DNA from: Buxus sempervirens
Taxonomy: Eukaryota > Streptophyta > Magnoliopsida > Buxales > Buxaceae
Direction of reading: 5' to 3'
DNA length: 64,000 nt
NCBI GenBank assembly: GCA_947561395.2
Contig: OX387194.1
Span: 23,422,048-23,486,047 of the forward strand
In this document: piece by piece, positions 45,343 to 56,756 of the stretch
Layout: each line of letters opens with the position of its first letter
How positions within the stretch are numbered: position 1 is the first letter of the stretch
Translations under genes and position numbers: made by a program
Notes under the pieces: model-generated
Told to the model about the DNA's origin: nothing
Databases searched by the model: none
The model's input: the letters and a program-made list of their open reading frames with translations, nothing else

Positions 45343-47141
45343 TGTGAGACATGGGAAAAAATCAGAAAATCCAATGACTTCCTCAATCATCACGCGGGAT
45401 TAAATTAAACAAAGAGTCGCCACCATTCAATTTAGGTGTGAATGGACACCAAAATATTAAATAAGCACAAAAGACAATTTTAGGGTTAAAATAACCCTCC
45501 TAAAAAAAACAACCAGAGATGGGTAAGGGGATTAGGTTATGAACAAGGGAAGGTGTTAGGCACCCCTATTCATCCACACAAGGTGGTTTCCAGGTATTTG
45601 TTCATGTTTTACAAAGAAAAAAGGCTTGCTATAAAAATCACAAAAAATCACAAAAAGATAAAGATGTATGGTTTTTTCATACAAATAGTCTGATTGATCC
45701 AGAACTTTCAAATATGATCATACCATTCCTAGGGTTTCATGATTAAAATAAAATTGAGATAAAATCCAATAAGATCAATTTAAAGTGAAAAATCCAAAAA
45801 TCTGGCTTCAAGTCAAATTCTAGAAATCTAGAAAAATATGATTTTTATAAAATATTTCAAAATTGAACTTGAATAGTCCAGGACATATATATAGCCCATA
45901 TTTCATATTAAATCCAGAAATAAAAACCAAAAATACCCACGTTGATGAAGAACATTAAAATGGGATAACTCAGACCGTAGGGTCTTCTCTCAATAATGAA
46001 AAAGGATTTAAAAACAACATCATGAAACCCTAGAATTTACTTTTAGGCTTCTGGATCCAAATCTATCATATTGATCATGATAAATCCAAGATCTTAGCCT
46101 AAAACCACAAAAATCACGAAAACAGTGCTGTAGGTGCAAATATGTGGAAAATCTAAATTTTATCAAAAAGTGGGGATCTCATGCTATAAACATCATGGAT
46201 TCATGTTATTCATTCAGATTCATCATAAAAACAATTAAAACATGATCAGGATATTCAAAACAGCCACATCTCACAAATTAGAGCACATGGGGGTCTACCC
46301 TACGGATCCACCTGTTCTCTTTTCCCCTAGCTCTCTCTTCACGTTTTACGGCTAGAGAGACTCTTGAGGTACTTGGAGATAGGTTTGGTTACACAAACAC
46401 AATCAGAGGCCTTATTCTAGAAAAAAAGGAGAAAAACAGATATGGGGTTCTATTCTAGGGATCCACCTGTTCTCTTTTCCTCTAGCTCTCTCTTCACGTT
46501 TTACGGCTAGAGAGACTCTTGAGGTACTTAGAGACAAGTTTAGGAATACTAGATAACAGATGGCCTTATTCTACTGCAATAGAGATGATCCTATTACTTC
46601 TAGAATTGAAGACAGAAAATAAAAGGGAAAAGGGACTTACCTGGATTGAGCAGGCAGGGCAGCAGGGATTCCTCTCTTCTCTTGGAGCTTCTTAAACTTC
46701 AAATTTTCATGGCCTTTTGCTTGAGGAAAGACCCTCTATTTATAGGCAAGCACAGGGGTATGGTTGGTCCAAGGTTTGGCAAGATAGAGTTTCAGTTTGA
46801 GTTAAACACAAGATCATGCCCATCCTTTATCCACAAAGACATTTCGCACGAATAAAATATGTAATTCGCTCATTTAAAGGGATATTGGACTAAAGATAAA
46901 GCTTAGAAATCGAGAGAAGAACAGAACTCGCACGAGTCTTAAGTAACCGTAAATGATTTACGGTCCACTAGTGCCCGTATGATCATTACGGGCACTGCGT
47001 GCCCGTATGCAAACTTCGGGCATGCTTAGCCCGATGTGGCAATACGGTCCAAGCTCTAATTATTGATTTTCATGCTATTTTAATTTCCAATTAATGTTTT
47101 TATTATTTTCTCATTCTGTAGTGCAATTTGGGGTGTCTACA
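45343..47141 (-). repeat. E3 3' LTR (L2)
   Basis: This 1799-bp LTR reads on the minus strand TGTAGACACCCC to GTCTCACA. TATA (TATTTATA on plus) is at 46737-46744. The palindrome cluster is at 46946-47049, about 200 bp upstream of it in transcription sense. A 155-bp segment is duplicated in tandem (GGATCCACCTG at 46304 and 46459). Confidence 0.88.
46946..47049. promoter_or_regulatory. GCCCGTA/TACGGGC cluster 3 (L2)
   Basis: It includes CCGTAAATGATTTACGG, a perfect inverted repeat with 7-bp arms CCGTAAA/TTTACGG, and GCCCGTATGATCATTACGGGC-like arms GCCCGTA and TACGGGC, then more alternating words. Confidence 0.85.
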
Positions 47142-47160
47142 GCTGCCCCCTCTTTGCTGG
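47142..47160 (-). other. E3 polypurine tract
   Basis: The minus strand reads CAGCAAAGAGGGGGCAGC directly before TGTAGACA. This proves that L2 is the 3' LTR of an element lying to its right. Confidence 0.8.
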
Positions 47161-48905
47161 TAATTGGAACCAATTACAAGCAAAGAGCACAAAGACCCAC
47201 CAATTGCACTTTCTGAGACTTTTGTCTAACCAATTGCACTTTGCAAGGATTAAATGGATGATTTTATAAAAAAGAATTTATTTTGGAAGATCTGCTAAAA
47301 AATCCCTCAGCTTAAGGGCCAAATCCTCCTCTCTCCTCTCACTGAGCACTCGTTGCTATGAAGTGGGATTTGAGTCAAAATTTTTAAACAAAAGTGAGTA
47401 TGATGGCAATCCTTGCAACTTACAACTAATATGGACATTAATCTCCTAAAAAAAGTGGAGAAAATAATAAAATATGCTATTTTTGGCTTCGCCCGTATTT
47501 TCCTTACGGACAGATGCTGCCCGTAAGTGTTCTACGGGCGAAAGGGACCGAATTACCTCTACGGGCGTCTGCTGCCCATACTGATTTTACGGATTTTGGC
47601 TTCCTTTCTTAACCGCGGCCGCGACTTCTTCTTCATTTCTGTCCGCACTTCAGCCCTATCTTCTCTGATTTCTCTATGACCGCAAACCCTATTACGGTTT
47701 TTCCTCTTCCATTGACCGCACTTGTCTTCTCCGGCGACACTCAACTTCTCCGGCGACCACTGTTTCCTCCATTGAACCCAGCGACGACTGATTCCTCCGG
47801 GGATTCTTTGCTTCTTCATCCACTGCCGTGACTGTGATCAGGCTTTTGGGTGTGCTTCGAATCTCTTCAACCAGCTGTGGACACTCCTTGAAGCTTCGGT
47901 AGTGTAAGAATCTCCCATTTGATTGCCGATTTTCCTCCATTTCGACTGAATCCAGTAAGTGGCCGAAATCCCCAACTATTTTGCAATTTGAGCTGCTGAT
48001 TGTTTCTATACCATGCTCATTGTATTCCATGCTCATTGCTTGCTTTTGATTGATACGAATTCCTCATTTTAAAGCTTGCTTAGACTAATTTTGGTACTTT
48101 GTCTCTGCAAGAATGAATTACTAGTTCATATTCAATCCATGCCTAATTTCTGCATCCTCAGTTTATGCTAAACATTGATAGCATTCACTAGACGAATCTT
48201 TTGTCTCCAAATGATAGTTTCATGTTTGACCATCTGAATTTACTTTTTGCATTTTTCTTGCTTCTGATTGATTGCTGTGGATGTTATATGCTTCCCCCAG
48301 AACTGCTGTGCAAAATTCTTGCATGTGTGAACTTCTACTATGCAATTCCATCAACTTGAATGTTGTACAATTTCTATTTTCATGTTCACTATTTCCAAGC
48401 ATGCCTATCTGCTTCCCAAGTCTTTGATTTGTATCTTGATAAACTCATGTATTGACCAATGGCTGATTTCCTTTGATTGAGAGACTAGGATTCTTGTCCC
48501 TTTTATATCTGATTTTTCTGTAAATATGAGAGCTAGGAATCTTTGCCCTTGAGTGGCTCAGTATCAGCACCAGTAGGCTTGATCTTTTATCCTGAAACCA
48601 AAAATTAGAATAAATCCTTAACACATTTTTTTTTCATTTCTTATAAAGAAAACATACAAGAAGCCTGTACTTCTTAAATAATTTCTCTATATAATTTCAT
48701 GGTTAAAGTTAAGACCAATAAAATATCTCAAGACATAAAATAAACTCCTTCAGTTGATCCTTGATTTGATCGGGAGTTTCTGAAGCACTTTCTTCCATTC
48801 TCCATTTTTTCTTCTTCTTTTTTCCTGCCAATCAATTAAACTTGGTTAAAGCAATTAAAAAATTTTAACAAGAATAATTAACCAACTCCCTGGTTTGAAC
48901 CGTAG
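47161..48905 (+). promoter_or_regulatory. Promoter, 5'-UTR exon and intron of antisense gene 1
   Basis: Palindrome cluster 4 lies at 47490-47592. A pyrimidine-rich, CGGCGAC-containing stretch (about 47593-47954) looks like a plant 5' UTR and ends at donor GTAAGT (47955). The predicted intron 47955-48905 ends ACCGTAG directly before ATG 48906. I see no clear TATA box here. Transcript structure is inferred. Confidence 0.45.
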
Positions 48906-51734
48906 ATGGCCCGCCTTCGATCAGCTTCCAGGGATCTTGCAGATGAGCCTTCCTCTTCGAGGGTTAGGCATGATCCTGCTGATGTGGCCTCGTCTTCGAG
49001 GGCCGAGAGGGATTCTGATTCAGACATTCCTGATCTTCCTTCTGGGGATTCGCGCGAGGCGACTCCAGAGGTATATTCTAACCTTTCTGAATTCAATATT
49101 CTTTCACAAAATACATCCTCCTGATTCTTTCCTTCTTTCAATTTGTTTCCTTAGCCGACTATTGAGGCTTCAGGCAGAGATAGGAGCCGTAGCAGGCACC
49201 GAGGTGGAGGCAGAGATGTAGGCCATGATGAGGGCCGTAGAGGAGGCCGCAGAGGGGGCCGTGAGGTCCCTGAGGAGGTGGCTACCCAGATTAGGGATAC
49301 CGATCTTTTGCATGGTTTGAGGACTCATCCCTCAGCGTGTATTAGGGCGGATATCCCTTTGGAGTATCCTATGTCCCACTATAGAGGGAGCTGGGCCAGT
49401 TTTATTAGATTCTTGGGAGCCTGCAGTTCGGCCTACCGTCGGGAGTTAGGCTTATATGGCTTTGGCATGTTTATTACCATTCCAGACGTGCGCATGGATC
49501 GGGCCCTCATTGCTGCACTGCTCGAGAGATTCTTCCCGGAGACTTTGAGCTTCCACTTCCCAGATATTGAGATCGGGATCCGGCCTTCTGACTTCACCCT
49601 TATCACCGGGATTAGGATGACCGGTGACATTATTCCTGAGATGGTGATGCCGGAGGCTGATGAGATCGCTGCTTACCTTGGATATATTGTGCTGCCTCCT
49701 GAGGCATGGGATAGAGGGAGAGCGAGATTGTCTCTGACATGGTTGAGAGAGACTTTCAGGGTGAGGCAGTTGGGCCAGCTTGCCGCCGGTGATCACGTTT
49801 TTCCATTTGCCTTCCGTTTCATCTTTTTGTATATGATGGGCTCCTACTTCTTCCCAGAGGACACGACTTCAGTGAGTCCTTATTTTCTGAGCTTATTGGG
49901 AGACTTGCAGTGAGCGAGGAGGTACGCCTGGGACCCGCTCATTTTTGGTACCATTTTGGCCGGACTGCGCCGATCCGTGAGCGGCCTCTCTACTTCCAGA
50001 GGGGTTGGAGTTGGATGCAGATTCTTCTGGCCCTTTCTGCAGTTGAAATATTTATTTCTCTTTCTTTCTTTTTTCTCTTTTTCTATTCTTCTGATCTTTT
50101 CTTCTTTCTGCAGTTCTTTGCTAGGGTTTATATACCCTATTTCCGCCCTACCTCTACGGTGTCTGAGGAGACGTATCCCATGGCACGTAGATGGTGTCAT
50201 GTAGAGCACGACTCTGAAAAGAGTCGTCCTAGGTCCGCCCGGGCCCACTTGGACAGGCTGTATCGGTCTGAGGTAATCTAATTTAATTCCTCTTCTTTCT
50301 TCTTTTCTTTTCTCCCTGAATCACATATCTAATATCCTGTTCTCTTTTTCAGCTGTTTGTCCCCAGGATGGAGGACATTCATGAGGTGCTGGCCCTACAT
50401 GCAGCCAGAGATGATGCATTTGTCCCTGACCAAAGACGACAAAGATACCAGTTCTTTATTAGTCAGATGGGCAGCATCTGGTACTGCGGCGAGCGCTTCT
50501 TTTTTCAGCATGTGGGAGAGCCGCGGATTCCTGCCATCCCGCCAGATACTACTCCTTCCTACCCTCCTATGCCTGTTGATCCTGTCCAGTTCCTAGATTG
50601 GACTGAGGCAGAGACATTATTGGAGGAGGGTGACTATGATGCCTGGTTCAGGCGAGCTTCAGTTGGGTGCCTCATGCCACCTATGCCTGTCCGTGGCGGA
50701 GTCACTGAGATTGGAGGGGTAGTGATTAGGGCTTATGACACTACGGTATGCTTTCTTCCTTTTCACCTTCTATTTTCATTTGATCTTGACATTTTCTGAC
50801 CCTTTCTTTTCTATTTCAGGAGGCTCAGTTGGCAGAGATCCGGTCTCGATATGCTGATCTAGAGCGCCAGCGAGATGCTGCGATTGCTGAGCGGGACGCC
50901 CTCTATATCACGATCTCAGACCTTCGGGGGCAGCTAGCCAGAGCACAGGGCCAGGAGGGTCCATCTGATGCACAGGACCAGGCGGGTCCATCTCATACTC
51001 AGGTTAATTTCTTCTTTTATTTCCATTCCTGCTCTTGTATTAGTTTGTCTTGTTCTGACTGAAATTTCTTCTCTTAGTTTCAGGAGGACACGACCGGCCC
51101 TTCTTCACCTACTTCACCCGTGCCCATGCATCTTCGTGGTGAGGTTTTTTCTGTGGCACGGGTGGAGTTTGTGACTTCTCCCAGGTCGGTAGAGGTTCCT
51201 GCAGCAGAGCCCGAGGTCGAGGCTGATATTGCACCTGCTACTGAGGATGTGCTAGAGTCGACCCCAGTAGCTGAGATTGCTCCTGATGCATCTGCGGATG
51301 TAGATATGGATTCGGCTATGGACGCCACTGTGGTAGAGCCTACCGTGGAGGCCGTGGTGATGGAGGAGGCTACAGCTGATCCTGTAGAGCCTGGTCCTGA
51401 TGCTGATGTACCTGGGACATCTGCTCCTGCTGGTCCTGCTATGGAGGCTGTAGAGGAGACGCCTGCTGCTGCTGATCCTTCAGTCGATTCATCCCGTACT
51501 GATTTGGATACTGAGTCTACAAGATATGTAGATACTTCAGGGTACGTTCCTCCTGATCATCCCACTGCTGGCCTTGTGCCTTTATATATGTGGCATGATA
51601 TTCAGTCTGTTTTGAGCAGGATGACTCGTAGCACAGCCCGCAATATTTTGCAGCATGTCTTTGAGCGCAGGCGATCTTTAGGCCGTGGTCGGGGCAGAGG
51701 ACGAGGCCGTGGCCGTAGGGGCGGACCTGCATAG
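48906..51734 (+). pseudogene. Antisense gene 1: plant mobile domain protein with introns
   Basis: Predicted coding exons are 48906-49070, 49155-50042, 50114-50272, 50353-50745, 50820-51002 and 51078-51734. All are in phase 0 and join into one frame of about 815 codons. The N-terminus is Ser/Arg/Asp-rich with RGG-like repeats. Next comes a plant mobile domain (aminotransferase-like family): DRALIAALLERFFPETLSFH, then FIFLYMMGSYFFP and RYAWDP. A coiled coil follows (about 50820-50930), then an acidic Ala/Glu/Pro-rich part and a C-terminal GRGRGRGRG tail that may bind nucleic acid. There are two lesions: TGA at 49911-49913, and the donor of intron 3 reads TT instead of GT at 50043. Host members of this family (MAIN/MAIL1) act in transposon silencing; a role here is speculation. 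Confidence 0.65.
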
Positions 51735-52204
51735 ACAATAGATTAGGATTTTTCATATACATTTGTATTTTTGACAAAAGTCATGTAAACATTCATATAT
51801 ATATAAAAGAAGTTTAATTTTCATTCATTTGTGTTCTTTTCTTCTTTCTTTTCAGTTTTTATTACATGATGAATGTTAAAACAGGGACAGGTGAAGCTTA
51901 GGAAAACAAAGAAATTGAAACTGCCCAATTTTTTGCATTTTTCGGAAGTAACCGTACTTAGACTACGAGCAAGCCGTGCCCGTAATATGAACACGGGCGC
52001 ACTGTGCCCGTAAAGGTTTCATGGTCACCGTCTGTCCGTATTCTTTATAAGAGCGCGATATGCCCGTATTTTATTTACGGATTTTACTGCCTTAACGATT
52101 TTTTCTATATAAACTCATGGGAAGCGTCATTGTGACACTTTTAAAAGTTTGAAAACTCCCTGAGCCTTCCGTTTTCTGCTTTCCTTGTCTTCTTTGGCGC
52201 TTCC
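51735..52204 (+). promoter_or_regulatory. Promoter of antisense gene 2 with palindrome cluster 5
   Basis: The cluster is at 51950-52080: CCGTA, TGCCCGTAA, ACACGGGC, TGCCCGTAA, GTCCGTA, TGCCCGTA and TTTACGG. TATATAAA follows at 52106-52113 (26 bp on), and ATG at 52205. The spacing looks like a working core promoter. Confidence 0.6.
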
Positions 52205-52924
52205 ATGGCTTCCCCTGCGCCGCTCTCTCCTGCTGTTGAATCTCCTCCTGCAAGACACCCTGTTAGATCAAAACCTCCTAATCTTACCAGGTACAATATT
52301 GTGGACTCCTTCTATGATAGATGAGTTAACTCCATGACCCTTGATGAGGAGATTCGCTGGGATTCCATCCACTTAGGGCATATCCTACACCTCCCTAAAA
52401 TTCCCTTTAAGTAGGAAATCATTGAAGCTTTGATTGGACACTGGGTACCCGAACTGAATCTCTTCCGCTTTGATGATAAAGAGATGACTCTTACCATAGA
52501 AGAAATTGAAACCATCCTTGGCCTAAGATTTTCTGAAAAAGTTGTGAACCCACCCCTAAAGCCTAGTTACAAAAAGGAGGCTTCCACTTTCTTGGGTATA
52601 GGGAAAAAAGAATTAGGAAATTCTGATGCACTATTGACCTTGTCCAAGACCTTTTTGACTGAAAAACTTCTAAGGAATGAAGACAAGGATGCCAGGTTTA
52701 ATGCATTGACTCTGATAGTGGTCAATCAGTTGCTTTTTCCACGGGGTGATGACCAGGTTGACTTGGCTCTCATCTCAGTTATCTGCCAGGTTAGGGAACG
52801 TGAGAGGTTGGCCCCTATGATCTTAGTAGAGATATACCAGGCCCTTACTGACTGTTATTTCAGAAAGAAGAAACGCTTCCTTGCTTGCGCCCCTATCATT
52901 CAGGTAAAAGAAATAAATTCTATA

Positions 52925-52955
<31 letters not shown>

Positions 52956-53775
52956 CTTCTTATTTTTTTTCTCTCCCTTTTTTTTTCTTCTTCTCTTTTT
53001 TTCTTTTTTCTTTTCTTTTTTTTTCTTTTTCTCTCTTTTTTTTTCTTCTTCTCTCTCTTTTTTTTCTTTTTTATTTTTTCCTTTTTGGAAATAAATTGAA
53101 ATACTCCCCTTTTCTGCAGCTTTGGTTGCTTGACCACCTTAACCAGGTTGAAGAGATAACTCGCCGCTTCTTTCCAAGATTGAAAGTTCCTGTTTTGATG
53201 AGCAATAGGGGGTGTCCTAACATCCAAGGCGGCAAGCAGGGCTGGTTCACTTTCTTGGGTACTCTCCAGGATGATCATGTGAGATGGCCCAGCACTTATC
53301 AGCCTACTCCAGAGACAGTGATCAGCTTTAGAGATAAGAACTTTCTGGTTCTAGCAGGCTTGAAATCTGCTGTTCTTTATCTTCCTTTGAGGGTTCTTCG
53401 GCAGTTTAGAGCGACCCAGGGGATTATGATCCCCACTGGATATGAGAAGCTCTTAGGGCCACTTACACCAGCCACCATGGGGCTGAATGCTCAGTTAATG
53501 AATGAGTGGTCCTATGTTCGTTTTCTGCGGGGTCCAGTCTTTTCTGAGTCCCATGTGAAGGATTATCAATTCTGGATCAAAGAGCAGGTGCAGAGTCATG
53601 CCCCAGTACCAGAGGATCCTCCTGCAGTTCTTCCCCCTACGTATGAGGACATCCTGGAGTCTGAAAGGGCCACCCACAAGCGGCTTCAACAAATATGGGT
53701 ACAAGAAGCACAAGAGCTTAGGATAAAGGGTATTAATCTGGAGAGGCAACTTGAAGAGCAGAAGTCTTGTCGTAT

Positions 53776-55580
53776 TGTGAGACATGGGAAAAAATCAATC
53801 TAATGATTTCCTCAATCATCACACGGGATTAAATTAAACAAAGAGTCGCCACCATTCAATTTAGGTGTGAATGGACACCAAAATATTAAATAAGCACAAA
53901 AGGCAATTTTTAGGGCAAAATATCCCTCCTAAAAAAACAACCAGAGATGGGTAAGGGGATTAAGTTATGAACAGGGGAAGGTGTTAGGCACCCCTATTCA
54001 TCCACACAAGGTGGTTGCCAGGTATTGTTCATGTTTAAAATAAAGGAAAAAGCTTGCTATAAAAATCAGGAAAAATCACAAAAAAGACAAAATTGTATGG
54101 TTTTTCATATGAATAGTCTGATTGATCCAGAACTTTCAAATATGATCATACCATTCCTAGGGTTTCATGATTAAAACAAAATTGAGAAAAAATCAAATAA
54201 AATCAATTTAAAGTGAAAAATCCAAAAATCTGGCTTCAAGTCAAAATTCTAGAAATCTAGAAAAATATGATTTTTATAAAATATTTCAAAATTGAACTTG
54301 AATAGTCCAGGACATAGATAAAGCTCAAATTTCACATTAAATTTGAAAATCAAAACCAAAAATACCCACGTTTATGAAAAACACCAAAAGGGGAGAATTT
54401 AGACCGTAGGGTCTTCTCTCAATAATGAAAAACAATTTAAAAATCATCTCATGAAACCCTAGAATTTATTTTCAGGCTTCTAGATCCAGATCTACCATAT
54501 TGATCATGATAAATCCAAGATCCTAGCCTAAACTCACAAAAATCACGAAAACAGTGCTGTAGGTGCAAATATGTGAAAATCCAAATTTTATCAAAAAGTG
54601 GGGATCTCATGCTATAAACATCATAGATTCATGTAATTCATTCAGATATATCATAAAAAGCATTAAACATGATCAGGATATTTAAAATAGCCACATCTCA
54701 CAAATTAGAGCACATGGGGGTCTACCGTACGGATCCACCTGTTCTCTTTTCCCCTAGTTCTCTCTTCACGTTTTACGGCTAGAGAGACTCTTGAGGTACT
54801 TGGAGATAGGTTTGGTTACACAAACACAATCAGAGGCTTTATTCTAAAAGAAAAAGAAAAAACAGATATGGGGTTCTATTCTAGGGATCCACCTGTTCCC
54901 CTTTCCCCTAGTTCTCTCTTCACGTTTTACGGCTAGAGAGACCCTTGAGGTACTTGGAGACAAGTTTAGGGATACAAAAACAGATATGGCCTTATTCTAC
55001 AGCAATAGAGATGATCCTATTACTTCTAGAATTGAAGACAGAAAATAAAAAAGGATAGGGGACTTACCTGGATTGAGCAGGCAGAGCAGCAGGGATTCCT
55101 TTCCTTCTCTTGGAGCTTTTGATTCTTCAAAATTTCGTGGCCCTTAGCTAGAGGAGAGAGCCTCTATTTATAGACACACCTAGGGGCATGGTTGGTCCAG
55201 AAGGATATAGCCTGGTCTTTAAGATAGAGTGAAATATAGAGATAATGCCTATCCATAGCCAACCAAGGTGACTTGAGCGAATAAAACACGTAATTCGCTT
55301 ATTTAGAGATATATTAGACTTCAAATAAAGCTCAGAAATCGAGAGAAGGACAAAACTTGCACGTGTCTTTAATGCCCGTAAATGATTTACGGTCTAATGG
55401 TGACCGTATTGGTACTACGGGCGCGCTTGCCCGTAGATATTTTGCGGGAGAGATCGACCCGTGAAGAAAATACGGGCAAAGCTTGTTCATTCTATTTTTA
55501 GGGCTTTTTGACCTGTTTTAAGCTCTAATTACAGGTTTTTATTATTTTCTCATTTGGCAGTGCAATTTGGGGTGTCTACA
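53776..55580 (-). repeat. Solo LTR (L3) inside antisense gene 2
   Basis: This 1805-bp LTR is of the L2 type, with perfect TSD CGTAT (53771-53775 and 55581-55585). It has no internal region. It contains the tandem 155-bp segment (GGATCC at 54731 and 54885), TATA at 55165-55172 and cluster 6 at 55373-55478. It arose by LTR-LTR recombination after an element inserted into E3. Confidence 0.93.
55373..55478. promoter_or_regulatory. GCCCGTA/TACGGGC cluster 6 (L3)
   Basis: GCCCGTAAATGATTTACGG, GACCGTATT, ACTACGGGC, GCCCGTAG, ACCCGTG and TACGGGC alternate over 105 bp, about 200 bp upstream of the LTR TATA box. Confidence 0.85.
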
Positions 55581-55823
55581 CGTATTGCCATGGAAAAGAA
55601 ACTTGAAGAACAAAGACAGGCCCGTCGCTTTGAAGTCCATGTGATGCGGAAGAAATATCAGGATTCCTTGGCTGACCTTAGGGCGTTAAAGATCAAGTAT
55701 TCTCTTTCTGATGAGATCATCTCCTTTTTGAGTGACCCCGATGTAGAGGGAGCTTCTGGAATCATTGCAACTCAGGCAGCTAGGATTAAGGAGCTTGAGG
55801 AGCAGTTAGAGAGTAGGGATTAG

Positions 55824-56756
55824 ATTCTTTTATCTCCTTTTTTTTCATACTTTTATACAAAAGCAAACTCCATTAATGGAAAGATAATAGATTTAATTCA
55901 AAAATAGGTTTTATATTATTGGCCTCAGAATTCTCAGATGCTTATAAAAACAGAAGTTTTATGAAAAATTATTTGTTTCTCATCACTGGCCAAAGTATAG
56001 TTTTTTTTTTTTTGAAAGCTGATCCAAAACACTTAATCATATATAATCAAAGGGATTAAAATCAGGTTGAATAATGAAAAGGGTGGTCCAAGCAATAGGG
56101 AGAGACCAAATCTGTCTACCCCGTGGCCTTTAGAATCATCCCTTAATGGCTTTTTCTTCATGACTGACCCTACTAATCTATTCAGTTTCCAGTACTCATG
56201 CTGACTTCAGACTTGTACCACATGATCAACTCAACCTTTGATTTTTTTTTCTCTTTTTCTCTTCTTTTTTTTTCTTTTTCTATTTTTTCTTTTGCCCCTA
56301 TTGCCCCTAGTGCCAATTACGGTTTTCACTAGGGCCGGCTTCTGCATTCCATCATCACCAATCTTACTCTGGAAGTTGAATGAACATACTAGAATCACTG
56401 AGGGCTTAATAATAGGACGAAACAAAGGCTAAGCTTGGTTTATGAAAGAAAAGGTATTAAAGGCTCAAAATTTTCTAAGTGTGAAAATGGGTCATTCGGA
56501 CTTACAATCATGATGAATTCAATCCCTTTCCCCTTCTTTTGTATTTGGCTTTCATTTGCCCCTATTTTTTTCTCTCTCTTTTTTTCTCTTTTTGCCCCTA
56601 TTGGCTTTGCCCCTATTGGCCTTGCCCTAGTATAAGATTGTAAGTCTGATTTAGGTTTATCAAAGAAGACGAACAGGCTCAAAGTGGCTTGACTAGGGAT
56701 GAAAATTTTGGGATATAAGGAAAAATGGCCTCAGATCATTTCCTAGTAATATTCAT
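55824..56756. other. Spacer between antisense gene 2 and integrase
   Basis: No gene is seen. T-rich stretches lie at 56238-56295 and 56560-56600, mixed with a repeated TTGCCCCTATTGGC phrase (about 56295-56630). It may hold the 3' ends of two converging transcripts. Confidence 0.5.

Larger units (their letters stand above)
52205..55823 (+). pseudogene. Antisense gene 2: plant-mobile-domain-like, split by solo LTR
   Basis: The ATG at 52205 begins MASPAPLSPAVES. Exon 1 runs to 52903. The intron is 52904-53119 (216 bp, extremely T-rich, GT-AG). Exon 2 runs from 53120 to 53775, is interrupted by the solo LTR, and continues 55586-55823 in the same frame. The domain with GHWVPELNLFRF and EMTLTIEEIETILGLRF resembles plant-mobile-domain/DUF7745 proteins. 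A long charged coiled coil ends the protein (about 53640-53775 plus 55586-55823). Nonsense codons are at 52322-52324 (TGA) and 52412-52414 (TAG). It is tandem to antisense gene 1 and opposite to E3 pol. Its function is unknown. Confidence 0.65.

Noticed and set aside
45343-47141. L2 as a solo LTR inserted in E2
   Set aside because: Flanking 5-mers differ (TAAGT and GCTGC) and a polypurine tract abuts its right side, so it is a 3' LTR.
49872-49910. A 39-bp GT-AG intron that might remove part of gene 1 before its stop
   Set aside because: It is too short for a plant intron and would not remove the TGA at 49911.
52885-53094. Phe/Ser-rich frame resembling membrane segments
   Set aside because: It coincides with a T-rich intron bounded by GT and AG. 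It is probably not an independent gene, though retention is raised as a possibility.
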